A stretch of 63,185 nucleotides of DNA, from positions 7,501 to 70,685 of the forward strand of contig CABYPD010000005.1 in the NCBI GenBank assembly GCA_902520835.1. Reading direction: 5' to 3'. Both the position numbers and the translations under genes were made by a program. A model generated the notes under the pieces. That model ran no database searches, was not told the origin of the DNA, and was given only the letters and a program-made list of their open reading frames with translations. Within the stretch, counting starts at the first letter, position 1. Each line of letters begins with the position of its first letter. The stretch is from an uncultured Bacteroidota bacterium. Lineage in GTDB: Bacteria; Bacteroidota; Bacteroidia; Flavobacteriales; Flavobacteriaceae. Shown here in pieces: positions 35,167 through 44,499 of this stretch.

Positions 35167-36396
35167 TTAAAAATCTCTTAAACTTTCATCAATAATACTT
35201 ATAGCTTTTTTCAACTGTCTTTTTGTAATAATTAGAGGAGGAGCAAATCTTATTTTATTTCCTTGGGTAGGTTTAGCTAATAATCCATTCTCTTGAAGCT
35301 TTAGACATATTTCCCACGGTATTTTAGAATTCAAATCACAATCCAATACAATTGCATTAAGAAGCCCTTTTCCTCTGACATTTTTAATTATTTTTCTTGT
35401 TTTGCTAATATCCCACAGAGCATCTCTAAAAATCTTACCTAAAACTTCAGAATTATTTGATAGTTTATAATCAACAGCGTATTTGATTGCAGCTTTTGAT
35501 ACTGCTCCAGCTAAAGGGCTTCCTCCAAAAGTGGAGCCGTGCATCCCAACCTTCATTATACTCATAATTTTTTTTGATGTTAAAACACCAGAAACAGGGT
35601 AAAAACCTCCAGACAGCGCTTTTCCTAAAATTACAAGATCAGGTTTTATATTTTCATGCCATGAAGCTAAAAGTTTGCCGGTTCTACATATTCCGGTTTG
35701 AATTTCATCAGCGATAAATAGAACATTGTATTTTTCACATAATTCTTTGCAATCACTCAGATACCCATCGTCCGGTACTACAACTCCATTTTCACCTTGA
35801 ATTGGTTCTATTAGGAATCCAGCGATATTTTCATCTTTCTTTAAGATTTTTTCTAAAGCAGAAGCGTTGTTATATTCAATTATTTCAAACCCGGGAGTTA
35901 GTGGCCCAAAATTTTTTTTGCTTTTTTCACTAGAGGAGAAAGAAATTAAGCTAATAGTTCTTCCATGAAAATTCCCATCACAAACAATAATTTTTGCTTT
36001 ATTTTCTTTGATTTTTTTTACTTCGTAACCCCATTTTCTACAAATTTTTATTGCTGTTTCTACTGCTTCCGCGCCAGAGTTCATGGGAAGCATTTTGTCG
36101 TAACCAAAGGTTGATGTTATATATTCAAGTGCATCACCAAGCTCACTATTGTAAAATGCTCTTGATGTAAGAGCTAATCTTTTTGCCTGTCTTATGAAAG
36201 ATCTAAGGATTTTTCTGTTACCATGTCCTTGATTTACAGCAGAGTATGAGGATAAAAAATCAAAGTATTTTTTAGAGTGTACATCCCAAACATAAACACC
36301 TTTACCTTTTTTTAAAACAACTGGAAGAGGTTTATAGGTATTAGCACAAAATATTTCTTCTTTGTCAGTTAATATTTTTTCAAGTTTAGAAAGCAT
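35167..36396 (-). CDS. rocD: Ornithine--oxo-acid (ornithine-delta) aminotransferase
   Basis: 409 residues of class III PLP aminotransferase. Motifs are YFDFLSSYSAVNQGHGNRKI, MNSGAEAVETAIKICRKWG, GNFHGRT, EPIQGENGVVVPDDGYL, FIADEIQTGICRTG and ILGKALSGGFYPVS with the PLP-binding Lys. It converts ornithine and 2-oxoglutarate to glutamate-5-semialdehyde and glutamate. It is the first gene of the rocD-deiminase-ctlX operon, transcribed divergently from the PUL across a 285-nt spacer. Confidence 0.93.
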   Translation of the reverse strand: MLSKLEKILTDKEEIFCANTYKPLPVVLKKGKGVYVWDVHSKKYFDFLSSYSAVNQGHGNRKILRSFIRQAKRLALTSRAFYNSELGDALEYITSTFGYDKMLPMNSGAEAVETAIKICRKWGYEVKKIKENKAKIIVCDGNFHGRTISLISFSSSEKSKKNFGPLTPGFEIIEYNNASALEKILKKDENIAGFLIEPIQGENGVVVPDDGYLSDCKELCEKYNVLFIADEIQTGICRTGKLLASWHENIKPDLVILGKALSGGFYPVSGVLTSKKIMSIMKVGMHGSTFGGSPLAGAVSKAAIKYAVDYKLSNNSEVLGKIFRDALWDISKTRKIIKNVRGKGLLNAIVLDCDLNSKIPWEICLKLQENGLLAKPTQGNKIRFAPPLIITKRQLKKAISIIDESLRDF

Positions 36397-36509
36397 ATGT
36401 AAATTTAATCATTTATGGATTAAAAGATAAGTGTAAAATTACTTTATTTAGCCAGTGTTTAAGTATGGTACATGACTGAATTATTTTAATAACTTGTATA
36501 ATATTAAAT

Positions 36510-36525
36510 ACGAAAACAGTTTCGT
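36510..36525. promoter_or_regulatory. LacI-type operator-like palindrome, site 1
   Basis: ACGAAAACAGTTTCGT: perfect 6-bp arms (ACGAAA/TTTCGT) around a 4-nt centre. It lies in the 285-nt rocD-susC spacer, which has no convincing ORF, about 157 nt upstream of the susC ATG. The centre shares 12 of 13 bases with site 2, 76 bp downstream. The shape resembles LacI/GalR-family operators; the cognate regulator is not in the window. Confidence 0.5.
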
Positions 36526-36585
36526 AAAATTTTTTTTTATTTTTTTTTATTCTCATATACCTTGGGATTTTATTGAGGAATAGTT

Positions 36586-36611
36586 ATGAAAACGGTTTCG
36601 ATTTTACGAAA
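36586..36611. promoter_or_regulatory. LacI-type operator-like palindrome, site 2, with extra half-site
   Basis: The core GAAAACGGTTTC (36588-36599) is a 10/12 palindrome. It is followed by a third CGAAA half-site (36607-36611) that makes a second inverted repeat TTTCG-N6-CGAAA. A weak -7-like AATATTTG lies at 36630-36637. A repressor bound here would overlap the probable -33 region of the susC promoter. Confidence 0.5.
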
Positions 36612-36681
36612 TTAGTAAAATTCATTAAAAATATTTGTATATTCAATAAAGCAACAACCTTTTCATTTTTAAATTTATAAT

Positions 36682-39600
36682 ATGAAAGAAAGTATTTATT
36701 CAACAATTAATTTAAAGACAGTTATACTGTTTTTTATGTCATTTCTAATTAGTTTTTACTCAATTAGCCAAGAACTAAGAGGAACAATTACTTCAGACGG
36801 TGAACCCTTACCTGGAGCTAATGTATTAAATTTGACAACAGGAAGTGGAGTTCTTTCAGATTTCGATGGAAATTACATTCTTACAAACGTGTCAAATGGT
36901 GATGAAATTGAGTTTAGTTATTTGGGTTATGATAGTCAGACTATTGTTTTTTCTGGTCAACTACAACTTAATGTTTCATTAGTTGAATCTTTGACTCAAC
37001 TTAACGAGGTTATAGTAACTGGTTATGGGTCAACTATTCAGAAAAATCTTTCAAGCTCTGTTTCTAAGATTCGAAGTGAAGACTTACAAAACACTGCTCT
37101 TTCTTCTTTTGAACAAGCAATGCAAGGTAGAGCAGCGGGTGTTCAAGTAGTTACTGGATCTGCAATGTCAGGATCTCAATCAAAAATTAGAATTAGAGGA
37201 ACAAATTCTGCAATTGCTAGTTCTGATCCATTATATGTTATTGATGGTGTTATTGTGGAGACTGGTGCAGTTAGTGATAGAAGTAATGGAGTAGGTTTCA
37301 TGGATGATGGTGGAGGGAATCTATTGTCAACAATCAACCCCAACGATATTCAATCAATTGAAATTTTAAAAGATGCTGCTGCAACAGCCATTTATGGAGC
37401 AAGAGGATCAAGTGGTGTTGTTCTAATTACCACTAAATCAGGAAGTAGCGGAGAAACTAAAGTTGATATAACTATTGACACTGGAATATCTGAAGTAACA
37501 AGAAAAATAGATTTTGTAAATGCTGAAGAATATTTAATGCTTGCACAAGAAGCATGGTATAATTCAGGAGAAAATCCTACATTATTTTGGCAGAATAGTG
37601 GTGTTTTAGTTGATGGATTGACTAAAGCTGAAGCTCTTTCAACAGATACTGATTGGCAAGATCAAGCATTACGTCAAGGTGTTTCATACAGAGCAAATGT
37701 ATCAGCTTCGGGTGGTGATGAAAAAACCAAGTTTTTTATAAGTGGAAATTTTCTTGATGAGGAATCAATATTTGTAGGAAATGAATATAATAAAATATCA
37801 GCTAGAACAAATTTAGACCACAAGTTTTCTGATAATTTAACTATTGGAACAAAATTATTTTTTACATATGTTAATAGTAGTCCAGTTCCTGTGCAAAACG
37901 GATTGGGAAAATCAAATCAAAATCTTCCAATTCACCCAGTGTACAAATCAGATGGTACTTATTTTAACCCAACCCGAAGTGTAAAGGCTAGCCTTGATAA
38001 TTGGGAATATAACTCTAAAAGAAGAACTTTTTTAGCTAATTGGTATTTAAATTATAAATTACTTGATGGCTTATCCTTTAGAAGTGAATATGGGATAAAT
38101 AGTGTCAACAACAATGACAGTCAATACATGGCTGCAATCATTGATGGTAATGGTGAAGCGAAAGCTTTTCAATCTGCTGGTTCTAGAAACTCATGGAATT
38201 TTAAAAATTTACTTAATTATAAAAACTCTTTTGGTAAACACAGATTTGATATACTTGCAGGTGTAGAGGCATCAAAAAATACTTATCAAGTTAGTAATAT
38301 AAGAGGTATTGGTTTTTCTAATTCTACATTAAAAACTCCTCAGGACGCTGCAACTCAAGAAAATTACTATAATGAAAGTGCGTACACATTTTTATCAATT
38401 TTAGGTCGTGTAAATTATGATTATGATGGAAAATATTTATTATCAATCACTGCAAGAAGAGATGGTTCGTCTAGGTTTGGTAAAAATCGTCAATGGGGAT
38501 TATTTCCAGCTGTATCATTAGGTTATAATATAAGTGAAGAACCATTTTTCGATAATATTAAGAAAACAGTTAATTATTTAAAATTAAGAGCAAGCTATGG
38601 TGTTTCAGGAAATGCTGAAATTGGTAATTATGCTTATGTTTCTACTTATTCACAAGCTAATTATAATGGTGGTAACGGAATTACTTTAGCTAACATTGGA
38701 GATGATGAGTTAGGATGGGAATCATCAACTCAAACTAATATTGGTGTTTCAATGCAAATGTTTGATGGAAAATTAAGACTTGATGTCGATGCATACGAAA
38801 AATTAACTGAGGACTTATTACTTCCTTACCCTGTTAGTGTAGTAAGTGGACTCACACAAGTAACTACTAATTTAGGTGAAATTGAAAATAGAGGAATTGA
38901 AGCAAAACTTGGTTTAACATTAGTTGAAAATGATGATTTCACATGGGATACTGAATTTACTTATGCATATAATACTAATGAGGTTTTAAGTATAGGAGAT
39001 AATGCAGAAGGAATTAATATCCCAGGCTTTGGAACAACTTCGATCTATATTGGAAAACCAATTGGTATTTCGACTCTACCTATTTGGGTTGGTGTTGATC
39101 CAGCATCTGGTCAAGACATATATAGAACACTTGATGGAAGAGATTTGACAGTAGCTGAGGGTGTAGCAGAATTTGGTTCAATAAATAATTTTTTAAACTC
39201 TAATCAAGTAGCATATGGAAATCCTCACCCTGATTTTATTGGAAGTTTCAGTAGTAGGTTAACTTATAAAAACTGGTCAGTAAGTACGTTATGGAATTTT
39301 GCAGTAGGTCAAAACTATATAGCTTCTGGTGAACAAATTCAAGGTAAATTTGCATACGGATCTATGAATATTACTCCTCTAAGAAGTCAGTTAGGAAGAT
39401 GGAGAAACCCTGGAGATGTAGTTAGAGTTGCTCAGGTAACAACTGCTCCAACAATTTGGGGGAGAACAACTGAATATGCCGCAGATATAGATTACTTGAG
39501 AATGAGAGATTTAACAATAGCTTACAGATTTGATTTAGAAAAGGATAGTTTCTTGAAAGGTGTAGATCTATATGCTAAATTTACAAACTTTTTAACATTT

Positions 39601-39729
39601 ACAAATGCTCCACCTTCGATGTACGATCCAGAGAACTATGTAAGAGGAGGTAATTTGAATTTAATGGATAAGTGGAAACAAGTTCCACAAGCAAAGACGG
39701 TTAACTTAGGTATTAACATTAAATTATAA
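36682..39729 (+). CDS. SusC/RagA-family TonB-dependent outer-membrane transporter
   Basis: 1015 residues. The signal peptide runs to about residue 29 (FYSISQ). A carboxypeptidase-like regulatory domain follows (about 31-105, GTITSDGEPLPGANV, LSDFDGNYIL). The TonB box region is LNEVIVTGYGS. The plug domain has LQGRAAGVQV-like and IEILKDAAATAIYGARGSSG motifs, and the beta-barrel ends in an aromatic-rich strand (VNLGINIKL). It imports oligosaccharides across the outer membrane using TonB energy, with SusD as lid. It is the first gene of the PUL, with operator-like sites upstream and susD 5 nt downstream. Confidence 0.95.
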   Translation: MKESIYSTINLKTVILFFMSFLISFYSISQELRGTITSDGEPLPGANVLNLTTGSGVLSDFDGNYILTNVSNGDEIEFSYLGYDSQTIVFSGQLQLNVSLVESLTQLNEVIVTGYGSTIQKNLSSSVSKIRSEDLQNTALSSFEQAMQGRAAGVQVVTGSAMSGSQSKIRIRGTNSAIASSDPLYVIDGVIVETGAVSDRSNGVGFMDDGGGNLLSTINPNDIQSIEILKDAAATAIYGARGSSGVVLITTKSGSSGETKVDITIDTGISEVTRKIDFVNAEEYLMLAQEAWYNSGENPTLFWQNSGVLVDGLTKAEALSTDTDWQDQALRQGVSYRANVSASGGDEKTKFFISGNFLDEESIFVGNEYNKISARTNLDHKFSDNLTIGTKLFFTYVNSSPVPVQNGLGKSNQNLPIHPVYKSDGTYFNPTRSVKASLDNWEYNSKRRTFLANWYLNYKLLDGLSFRSEYGINSVNNNDSQYMAAIIDGNGEAKAFQSAGSRNSWNFKNLLNYKNSFGKHRFDILAGVEASKNTYQVSNIRGIGFSNSTLKTPQDAATQENYYNESAYTFLSILGRVNYDYDGKYLLSITARRDGSSRFGKNRQWGLFPAVSLGYNISEEPFFDNIKKTVNYLKLRASYGVSGNAEIGNYAYVSTYSQANYNGGNGITLANIGDDELGWESSTQTNIGVSMQMFDGKLRLDVDAYEKLTEDLLLPYPVSVVSGLTQVTTNLGEIENRGIEAKLGLTLVENDDFTWDTEFTYAYNTNEVLSIGDNAEGINIPGFGTTSIYIGKPIGISTLPIWVGVDPASGQDIYRTLDGRDLTVAEGVAEFGSINNFLNSNQVAYGNPHPDFIGSFSSRLTYKNWSVSTLWNFAVGQNYIASGEQIQGKFAYGSMNITPLRSQLGRWRNPGDVVRVAQVTTAPTIWGRTTEYAADIDYLRMRDLTIAYRFDLEKDSFLKGVDLYAKFTNFLTFTNAPPSMYDPENYVRGGNLNLMDKWKQVPQAKTVNLGINIKL

Positions 39730-39734
39730 TAAAA

Positions 39735-41096
39735 ATGAAAACAAATTATATTTTTAATATGAAAAAAATCTTTTTTCTTTTAGCAGTTTTTTTAATGACT
39801 TTTACATCTTGCGAGGATTTTTTAGATGAAGATCCCTCAATTGGATTATCAGCTGATAAATTAACAGACTTAGCATCAATGAATGCTTTAGTGCATGGAG
39901 CGTATGATAATATGAGAGGTTTTTATGCTTATCAACCAATGATAACATCAGGATTTGTTAGAGATTACTCTGTAAGGAATTCAGCGAATTGGACACCATT
40001 TTACAAATGGACAAACACGGGAGTTCCTGGAATGTTCACCGGCAATTCATATGGAAATGGTTTTAGAACTCTTAACAAGGTTAATACTGTTTTAAACGCA
40101 GATGTTGACAATATGTATGGTACTCAAGCTGAAAAAAGTAAAGTTTTAGGTGATGCTCATTTTTTAAGAGCAGCTGTTTATTTTCAGTTTGACATGACTT
40201 TCACTGATCCAACTACTGGAAAATCAGTTCCTTTAGTAACAACTGTTTTGGGAACTAATGACAGAGTAACTCAAGCCACAGGAACCGAGCTAAGAGCTCA
40301 GGTTGTGGCTGATATTGAAGCTGCTAGACAACATTTAAAAGTTAAAAATGGTATAACATCATATTTAGCTGCTACTGCAATGGCTGCAAGAATATATTTT
40401 TATCATGGAAATTATGCACTGGCTTACGAACGTGCAAATGAAGTTATAACTTCTGGTGCCTATACTTTAGAACCAAATCCTGCGGATATTTATTCGAAAG
40501 GAAATAGTTCTTCAGAAGCTATATATACAATAATTGTAAATAGAACTGAAAATTCATTTGGTCCAAATTCTATTGGAAATTCAAATTTTCAAGCGAGTAA
40601 AGATAAGGGAGTTGTTTCTTTAAACCCTCATAGTGAAATCGCAGTATTTAGAAATGCTAATCCAAGTGATAAGAGATTTACGGATCTGTTCAAGGAAGCT
40701 GATGGATTAGTATATATTGATAAAAAATATCCGTCACAAGATTCTGATTATATAAATCTAAGGCTTCCTGAAATGTATCTGACTAGAGCGGAATCTAATA
40801 TTATGAAAAATGGATCTGTTTCAGCGGCTGATGTTGCAGACATTAATGTTGTAAAAAACAGAGCTGCAGTTTCATTGGTTAGTGGAGTACCATCGATGGA
40901 AAATATGCTTGAAATGTTGTTTCAGGAAAGATCTATTGAAATGTGTTTTGAGTATGGAGATAGATTTTATAACTCAAGAAGAGTTAAAAGAGATATAGTT
41001 GCTGAGGGTGGAAATGGGATAATTCCTCACTCAACATATAATACTATTTTAGTTTACCCTATATCTCAACAAGATAAAGATATACATGGCTTTTAA
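39735..41096 (+). CDS. SusD/RagB-family glycan-binding lipoprotein
   Basis: 453 residues (an alternative start at 39759 gives a neater 18-residue signal). The lipobox TFTSC puts the lipid on Cys26; the following EDFLDEDP is acidic, like the lipoprotein export signal that sends such proteins to the cell surface. The N-terminal helical region includes LVHGAYDNMRGF. TPR-like helices (AKSKVLGDAHFLRAAVYFQF-type) and the C-terminal LRLPEMYLTRAE and LFQERSIEMCFEYGDRFY motifs are family hallmarks. It binds glycan and caps the SusC barrel. Confidence 0.95.
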   Translation: MKTNYIFNMKKIFFLLAVFLMTFTSCEDFLDEDPSIGLSADKLTDLASMNALVHGAYDNMRGFYAYQPMITSGFVRDYSVRNSANWTPFYKWTNTGVPGMFTGNSYGNGFRTLNKVNTVLNADVDNMYGTQAEKSKVLGDAHFLRAAVYFQFDMTFTDPTTGKSVPLVTTVLGTNDRVTQATGTELRAQVVADIEAARQHLKVKNGITSYLAATAMAARIYFYHGNYALAYERANEVITSGAYTLEPNPADIYSKGNSSSEAIYTIIVNRTENSFGPNSIGNSNFQASKDKGVVSLNPHSEIAVFRNANPSDKRFTDLFKEADGLVYIDKKYPSQDSDYINLRLPEMYLTRAESNIMKNGSVSAADVADINVVKNRAAVSLVSGVPSMENMLEMLFQERSIEMCFEYGDRFYNSRRVKRDIVAEGGNGIIPHSTYNTILVYPISQQDKDIHGF

Positions 41097-41159
41097 TATA
41101 AATTAACATAAAACAATTAACTATAAAACAAAAACTAAATAACTTAAATTTAAATTCTT

Positions 41160-41615
41160 ATGAGAAATATTCTTTTATTTTCATTTTTTTCACTTGCTTT
41201 TCTTATTGCATGTGATGACGATGCAAGTACCTATGATGTTAGGGAAGATGCATTGATTAACTATAAAGCTGACATTAACGGAGAATGGAGCTTGTTTAGT
41301 ATAGAAAGGAATGGAACTAGTCTCAGCGGTAGCTATGATGCTGCTATGACCTTAACCATTTCTGATGGAGCTTTTTCATTGAGTTCAACTGGTCTACCTT
41401 TTCCAACTCTAACAACAACTGTTGCTGATTTTAATTCTGGAAGTTGGTCATTTGACGATGATTATAAGCCTACAAGCATTCAGTTCTCAAATGGAACAGA
41501 TGTTGTACCAGCTGCATTATCTTTTCCACTATATGGGATGAATAACACATCTTTAGGACTAGAATTTAGTCTTGGATGTGGAGCCACAAAATATAAGTAC
41601 CACTTTAAAAAATAA
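41160..41615 (+). CDS. Small surface-type lipoprotein, DUF5004/lipocalin-like
   Basis: 151 residues. Signal MRNILLFSFFSLAFLIAC has its lipobox at Cys18, followed by DDDASTYD, a strongly acidic export-signal-like tail. The mature part is beta-rich: INGEWSLFSIERNGTSL starts a lipocalin-like domain and the sequence ends GATKYKYHFKK. I assign it to DUF5004-like proteins only from memory; in other PULs these accompany DUF4961 proteins, as here. A glycan-binding role beside SusD is likely but unproven. Confidence 0.6.
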   Translation: MRNILLFSFFSLAFLIACDDDASTYDVREDALINYKADINGEWSLFSIERNGTSLSGSYDAAMTLTISDGAFSLSSTGLPFPTLTTTVADFNSGSWSFDDDYKPTSIQFSNGTDVVPAALSFPLYGMNNTSLGLEFSLGCGATKYKYHFKK

Positions 41616-41624
41616 TATACAATT

Positions 41625-42707
41625 ATGAAAAATATTAATTACAAAAAAATATTAACTGGACTTATAGCTCTTCCATTAATATTCATATTTGTTACATCTT
41701 GTTTTGATATTACTGGTGTTACACAACCTGCTTCAGCTAAAGTTGGTGATACTGTAACGATAACTGTTGATGTTAACTTATCTACTGAAAATCAAAATAA
41801 TCAGAACTATAAATTTTTATGGTTTGGTATGTTAGTTCCAAAGAGTTGGGACGTAGCTAATAATGCAACTGTTAGATTTGATTCACCACTGAAAATTTCT
41901 GATGCTAGACCTGGATCTGGACCAATGAGTCCTGATACCGAAGATATATCCTTCTGGGGAAATAAATCTAAAGGATTAGACGGTGAACAATCTGGTAACT
42001 CATACACAACTGATATGAATAATATCTTACCAATTGGAGAAAATTATGGTGAAGTTGAATGGGTAGCATTTAGATCTGATAAGCCTGTTGATGTCGGAAG
42101 TGATCCAGACGCTAAATCTCCTGCAGGTATTGATGGAACAATAACTGTTTCATTAAAAATAGGTTCTGGTCATAGTGGTGTTCAACTTGGATACTGGGTT
42201 GGTAGTCATCAAAATGGATTCAAACAAGAAGACGCTTGGGGTCAATCTATTCAAGATGCTGAATCTAGACATTGGGATACTTTTTATAAAAGCATGGCTA
42301 TTACCGGAGCTGGATCTGAAGCAACTGATTTAACAGGTCCTGCGCCAACATTCACAGCTACTGTCTCTCCTGAATCTTATATGTTTGACGATATCTTAAC
42401 AATAAACTTCGATGCTAAAGAAGGAAAGGATGGTGCCAATACTGCATTATTTGATGCAAATGAAGTTCATATGAATCCTAAAGTTATGTTAGCTGATGGA
42501 ACTGTAATTGCTGGAAATCCAGTTCCGATGACACTTAGTGGAAGTAATATATGGTCAGCAACAATGTGGCCTCCAGGATACTTTAGTGTTCCGGATGGAA
42601 ATATTATTACAGAATTACATGTCAATTTTTCTAGCCCCGACGGTTCAGTTGTGGTTAAAAATCCAGGATATGATTCTGATATTATATTCATAACTAAATG
42701 CGAATAG
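41625..42707 (+). CDS. DUF4961-like PUL lipoprotein
   Basis: 360 residues. The lipobox FVTSC lies at Cys26. The mature N-terminal domain starts FDITGVTQPASAKVGDTVTI, an immunoglobulin-like strand pattern, and contains MLVPKSWDVANNATV, typical of what I recall as DUF4961. The second half (from about 245, PAPTFTATVSPESY) reads as another beta-sandwich with VHMNPKVMLADGT. Occupying the position of SusE/SusF, it probably binds glycan at the outer membrane. The gene is 9 nt after the small lipoprotein and is followed by a strong terminator. Confidence 0.65.
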   Translation: MKNINYKKILTGLIALPLIFIFVTSCFDITGVTQPASAKVGDTVTITVDVNLSTENQNNQNYKFLWFGMLVPKSWDVANNATVRFDSPLKISDARPGSGPMSPDTEDISFWGNKSKGLDGEQSGNSYTTDMNNILPIGENYGEVEWVAFRSDKPVDVGSDPDAKSPAGIDGTITVSLKIGSGHSGVQLGYWVGSHQNGFKQEDAWGQSIQDAESRHWDTFYKSMAITGAGSEATDLTGPAPTFTATVSPESYMFDDILTINFDAKEGKDGANTALFDANEVHMNPKVMLADGTVIAGNPVPMTLSGSNIWSATMWPPGYFSVPDGNIITELHVNFSSPDGSVVVKNPGYDSDIIFITKCE

Positions 42708-42732
42708 TTTAAAATTAAGTTTAAGTGAAATT

Positions 42733-42767
42733 GGGAGAATTAGTTTATCTATTTCTCCCTTTTTTTT
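42733..42767 (+). terminator. Rho-independent terminator after the SusCD-lipoprotein block
   Basis: GGGAGAA (42733-42739) and TTCTCCC (42753-42759) form a 7-bp GC-containing stem with a 13-nt loop, followed at once by eight T (42760-42767). This is unusually clear in such an AT-rich genome. It lies between the DUF4961-like gene and the GH43 gene, both on the plus strand, so it probably attenuates rather than fully ends PUL transcription. Confidence 0.75.
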
Positions 42768-42780
42768 AAATATATTTATT

Positions 42781-44496
42781 ATGCGTCTAATTATAATTGC
42801 ACTATTTTTTTGTTACAACTCTATTGCTCAAAATACTTTTACTAATCCAATAATTCCAGGGGGTTATCCAGATCCTTCAATAGTTAGGGTAGGTGAAGAC
42901 TTTTATATTGTTAATTCATCATTTGAATATTTTCCTGGTCTTCCAATTCATCACAGCAAAGATTTAGTTAATTGGAAACTTATTGGAAATGGTTTACATC
43001 GCCCTAGTCAAGCATCAGGTGATGTAAATTTAGTTACTGTTCAGGAAAATGGTGGAATACATGCCCCAACAATTCGTTACAATGATGGCACTTTCTATAT
43101 TATTACAACTAATATGCATAATAAACTTCCTAATGCTAATTTCATTATTACAGCAAAAGATCCAAAAGGTCCTTGGTCAGATCCCCATATAATAGAAAAT
43201 GCGCCTGGAATTGATCCTGACTTGTTTTTTGATGATAATGGTAAAGTGTATTTTGTTGGTACTCACCAACCAGGAGACATGAACAGAAGTGGAATAGGTG
43301 CGATCTGGGTTCAGGAATTAGATCTTGATAATTGGAAATTAGTAGGTGATCGCTATTCTATTTGGGAAGGCGCTTGTGATAAAAAACATACAGAAGGTCC
43401 TCATATTTATAAAAAAGATGGTATTTACTATCTTTTGGTTGCTGAAGGAGGAACAGGTCACAACCATGCCGTAATGATGGCTTACAGTGATGATGTTTTC
43501 GGCCCTTACCTTACATCCCTAAGAAATCCTGTCCTTACATCAAGACATCTATCAAAATATAATTGGGTGCACAGCACAGGCCATGCAGATTTAGTTGAGT
43601 TAGAAGATGGTAGATGGTTTATGGTTGCCCTTGGTAAAAGGAATGACCGTGATGGTCATTCAAATATGGGTAGAGAAACCCATATGGTTCCAATAATATG
43701 GGAAGAGCAAATTACTCATTGGGAACAAGTTAGCCCTACCAAATGGGAACCGAGGTATGTAAAATTTCCAGTCGCTGCTCCTGTTACAGGAAAAGTAGAA
43801 CGTGTAAATAAACTACCATTTAGTGATAAATTCCAGTTTTACAATGATGGATTTTATGAAAACTTTGATAATGATAAATTATCGCCTGATTGGATCTTTA
43901 GAAGAGTTCCTTTACCTAATTCATATTCACTTAGTTCAAATAAAGGATATCTAAGATTATTTCTAAAGCCTCAGTTTTTTTCAAGCGGACAGAGATATAA
44001 TGTGTTAGGATTTACTCAAAAGGAAAGTGACTTTGAGTTTGAGGCGAAAATGAAATTTAAACCAAAAAAACATTTAGAAGAAGCTGGTATTAGTGTTTAT
44101 CAAAAAGATTTAAATTATGTGAGTTTAACTGTTCAAAAAATTGGAAAACAAGATTATATCAAGTTATCAGTAAATGAAAAGAGAGATAGTAATCCTAGCT
44201 TATCAAGTTATAACATAAAAGGATCTAATGTCGAAGCATTTAAATCTAAAGTTCTTAATAATTACGAAGGAGTAATTCATCTAAAGATATTATCTAAAAA
44301 TGGAATTTATTCTTATCATTTTTCAACCAATGGGGGAGATAGTTATGAAAAATTAGGGGAAACACCAGATAATATTTTATTGGGTATGATGTATACCGGT
44401 GCTAATATGGGAGTATATGCTACTTCAAATGGTAGTAAAACAAATTCATATGCTGATTTTGATTGGGTATCTTATAAAGGTTTTGTAAGAAATTAA
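42781..44496 (+). CDS. Glycoside hydrolase family 43 (beta-xylosidase / arabinofuranosidase-like)
   Basis: 571 residues. The signal peptide MRLIIIALFFCYNSIAQ precedes a five-bladed propeller. Catalytic acids expected for GH43 are visible: Asp31 in GGYPDPS (base), Asp145 in GIDPDLFF (pKa modulator) and Glu205 in HTEGPHIY (acid). After about residue 360 a concanavalin-like beta-sandwich follows (YENFDNDKLSPDWIFRR ... YADFDWVSYKG), as in two-domain GH43 beta-xylosidases. It probably removes terminal xylose or arabinose, being exo-acting. It is the first gene after the internal terminator and has no lipobox. Confidence 0.9.
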   Translation: MRLIIIALFFCYNSIAQNTFTNPIIPGGYPDPSIVRVGEDFYIVNSSFEYFPGLPIHHSKDLVNWKLIGNGLHRPSQASGDVNLVTVQENGGIHAPTIRYNDGTFYIITTNMHNKLPNANFIITAKDPKGPWSDPHIIENAPGIDPDLFFDDNGKVYFVGTHQPGDMNRSGIGAIWVQELDLDNWKLVGDRYSIWEGACDKKHTEGPHIYKKDGIYYLLVAEGGTGHNHAVMMAYSDDVFGPYLTSLRNPVLTSRHLSKYNWVHSTGHADLVELEDGRWFMVALGKRNDRDGHSNMGRETHMVPIIWEEQITHWEQVSPTKWEPRYVKFPVAAPVTGKVERVNKLPFSDKFQFYNDGFYENFDNDKLSPDWIFRRVPLPNSYSLSSNKGYLRLFLKPQFFSSGQRYNVLGFTQKESDFEFEAKMKFKPKKHLEEAGISVYQKDLNYVSLTVQKIGKQDYIKLSVNEKRDSNPSLSSYNIKGSNVEAFKSKVLNNYEGVIHLKILSKNGIYSYHFSTNGGDSYEKLGETPDNILLGMMYTGANMGVYATSNGSKTNSYADFDWVSYKGFVRN

Positions 44497-44499
44497 ATT

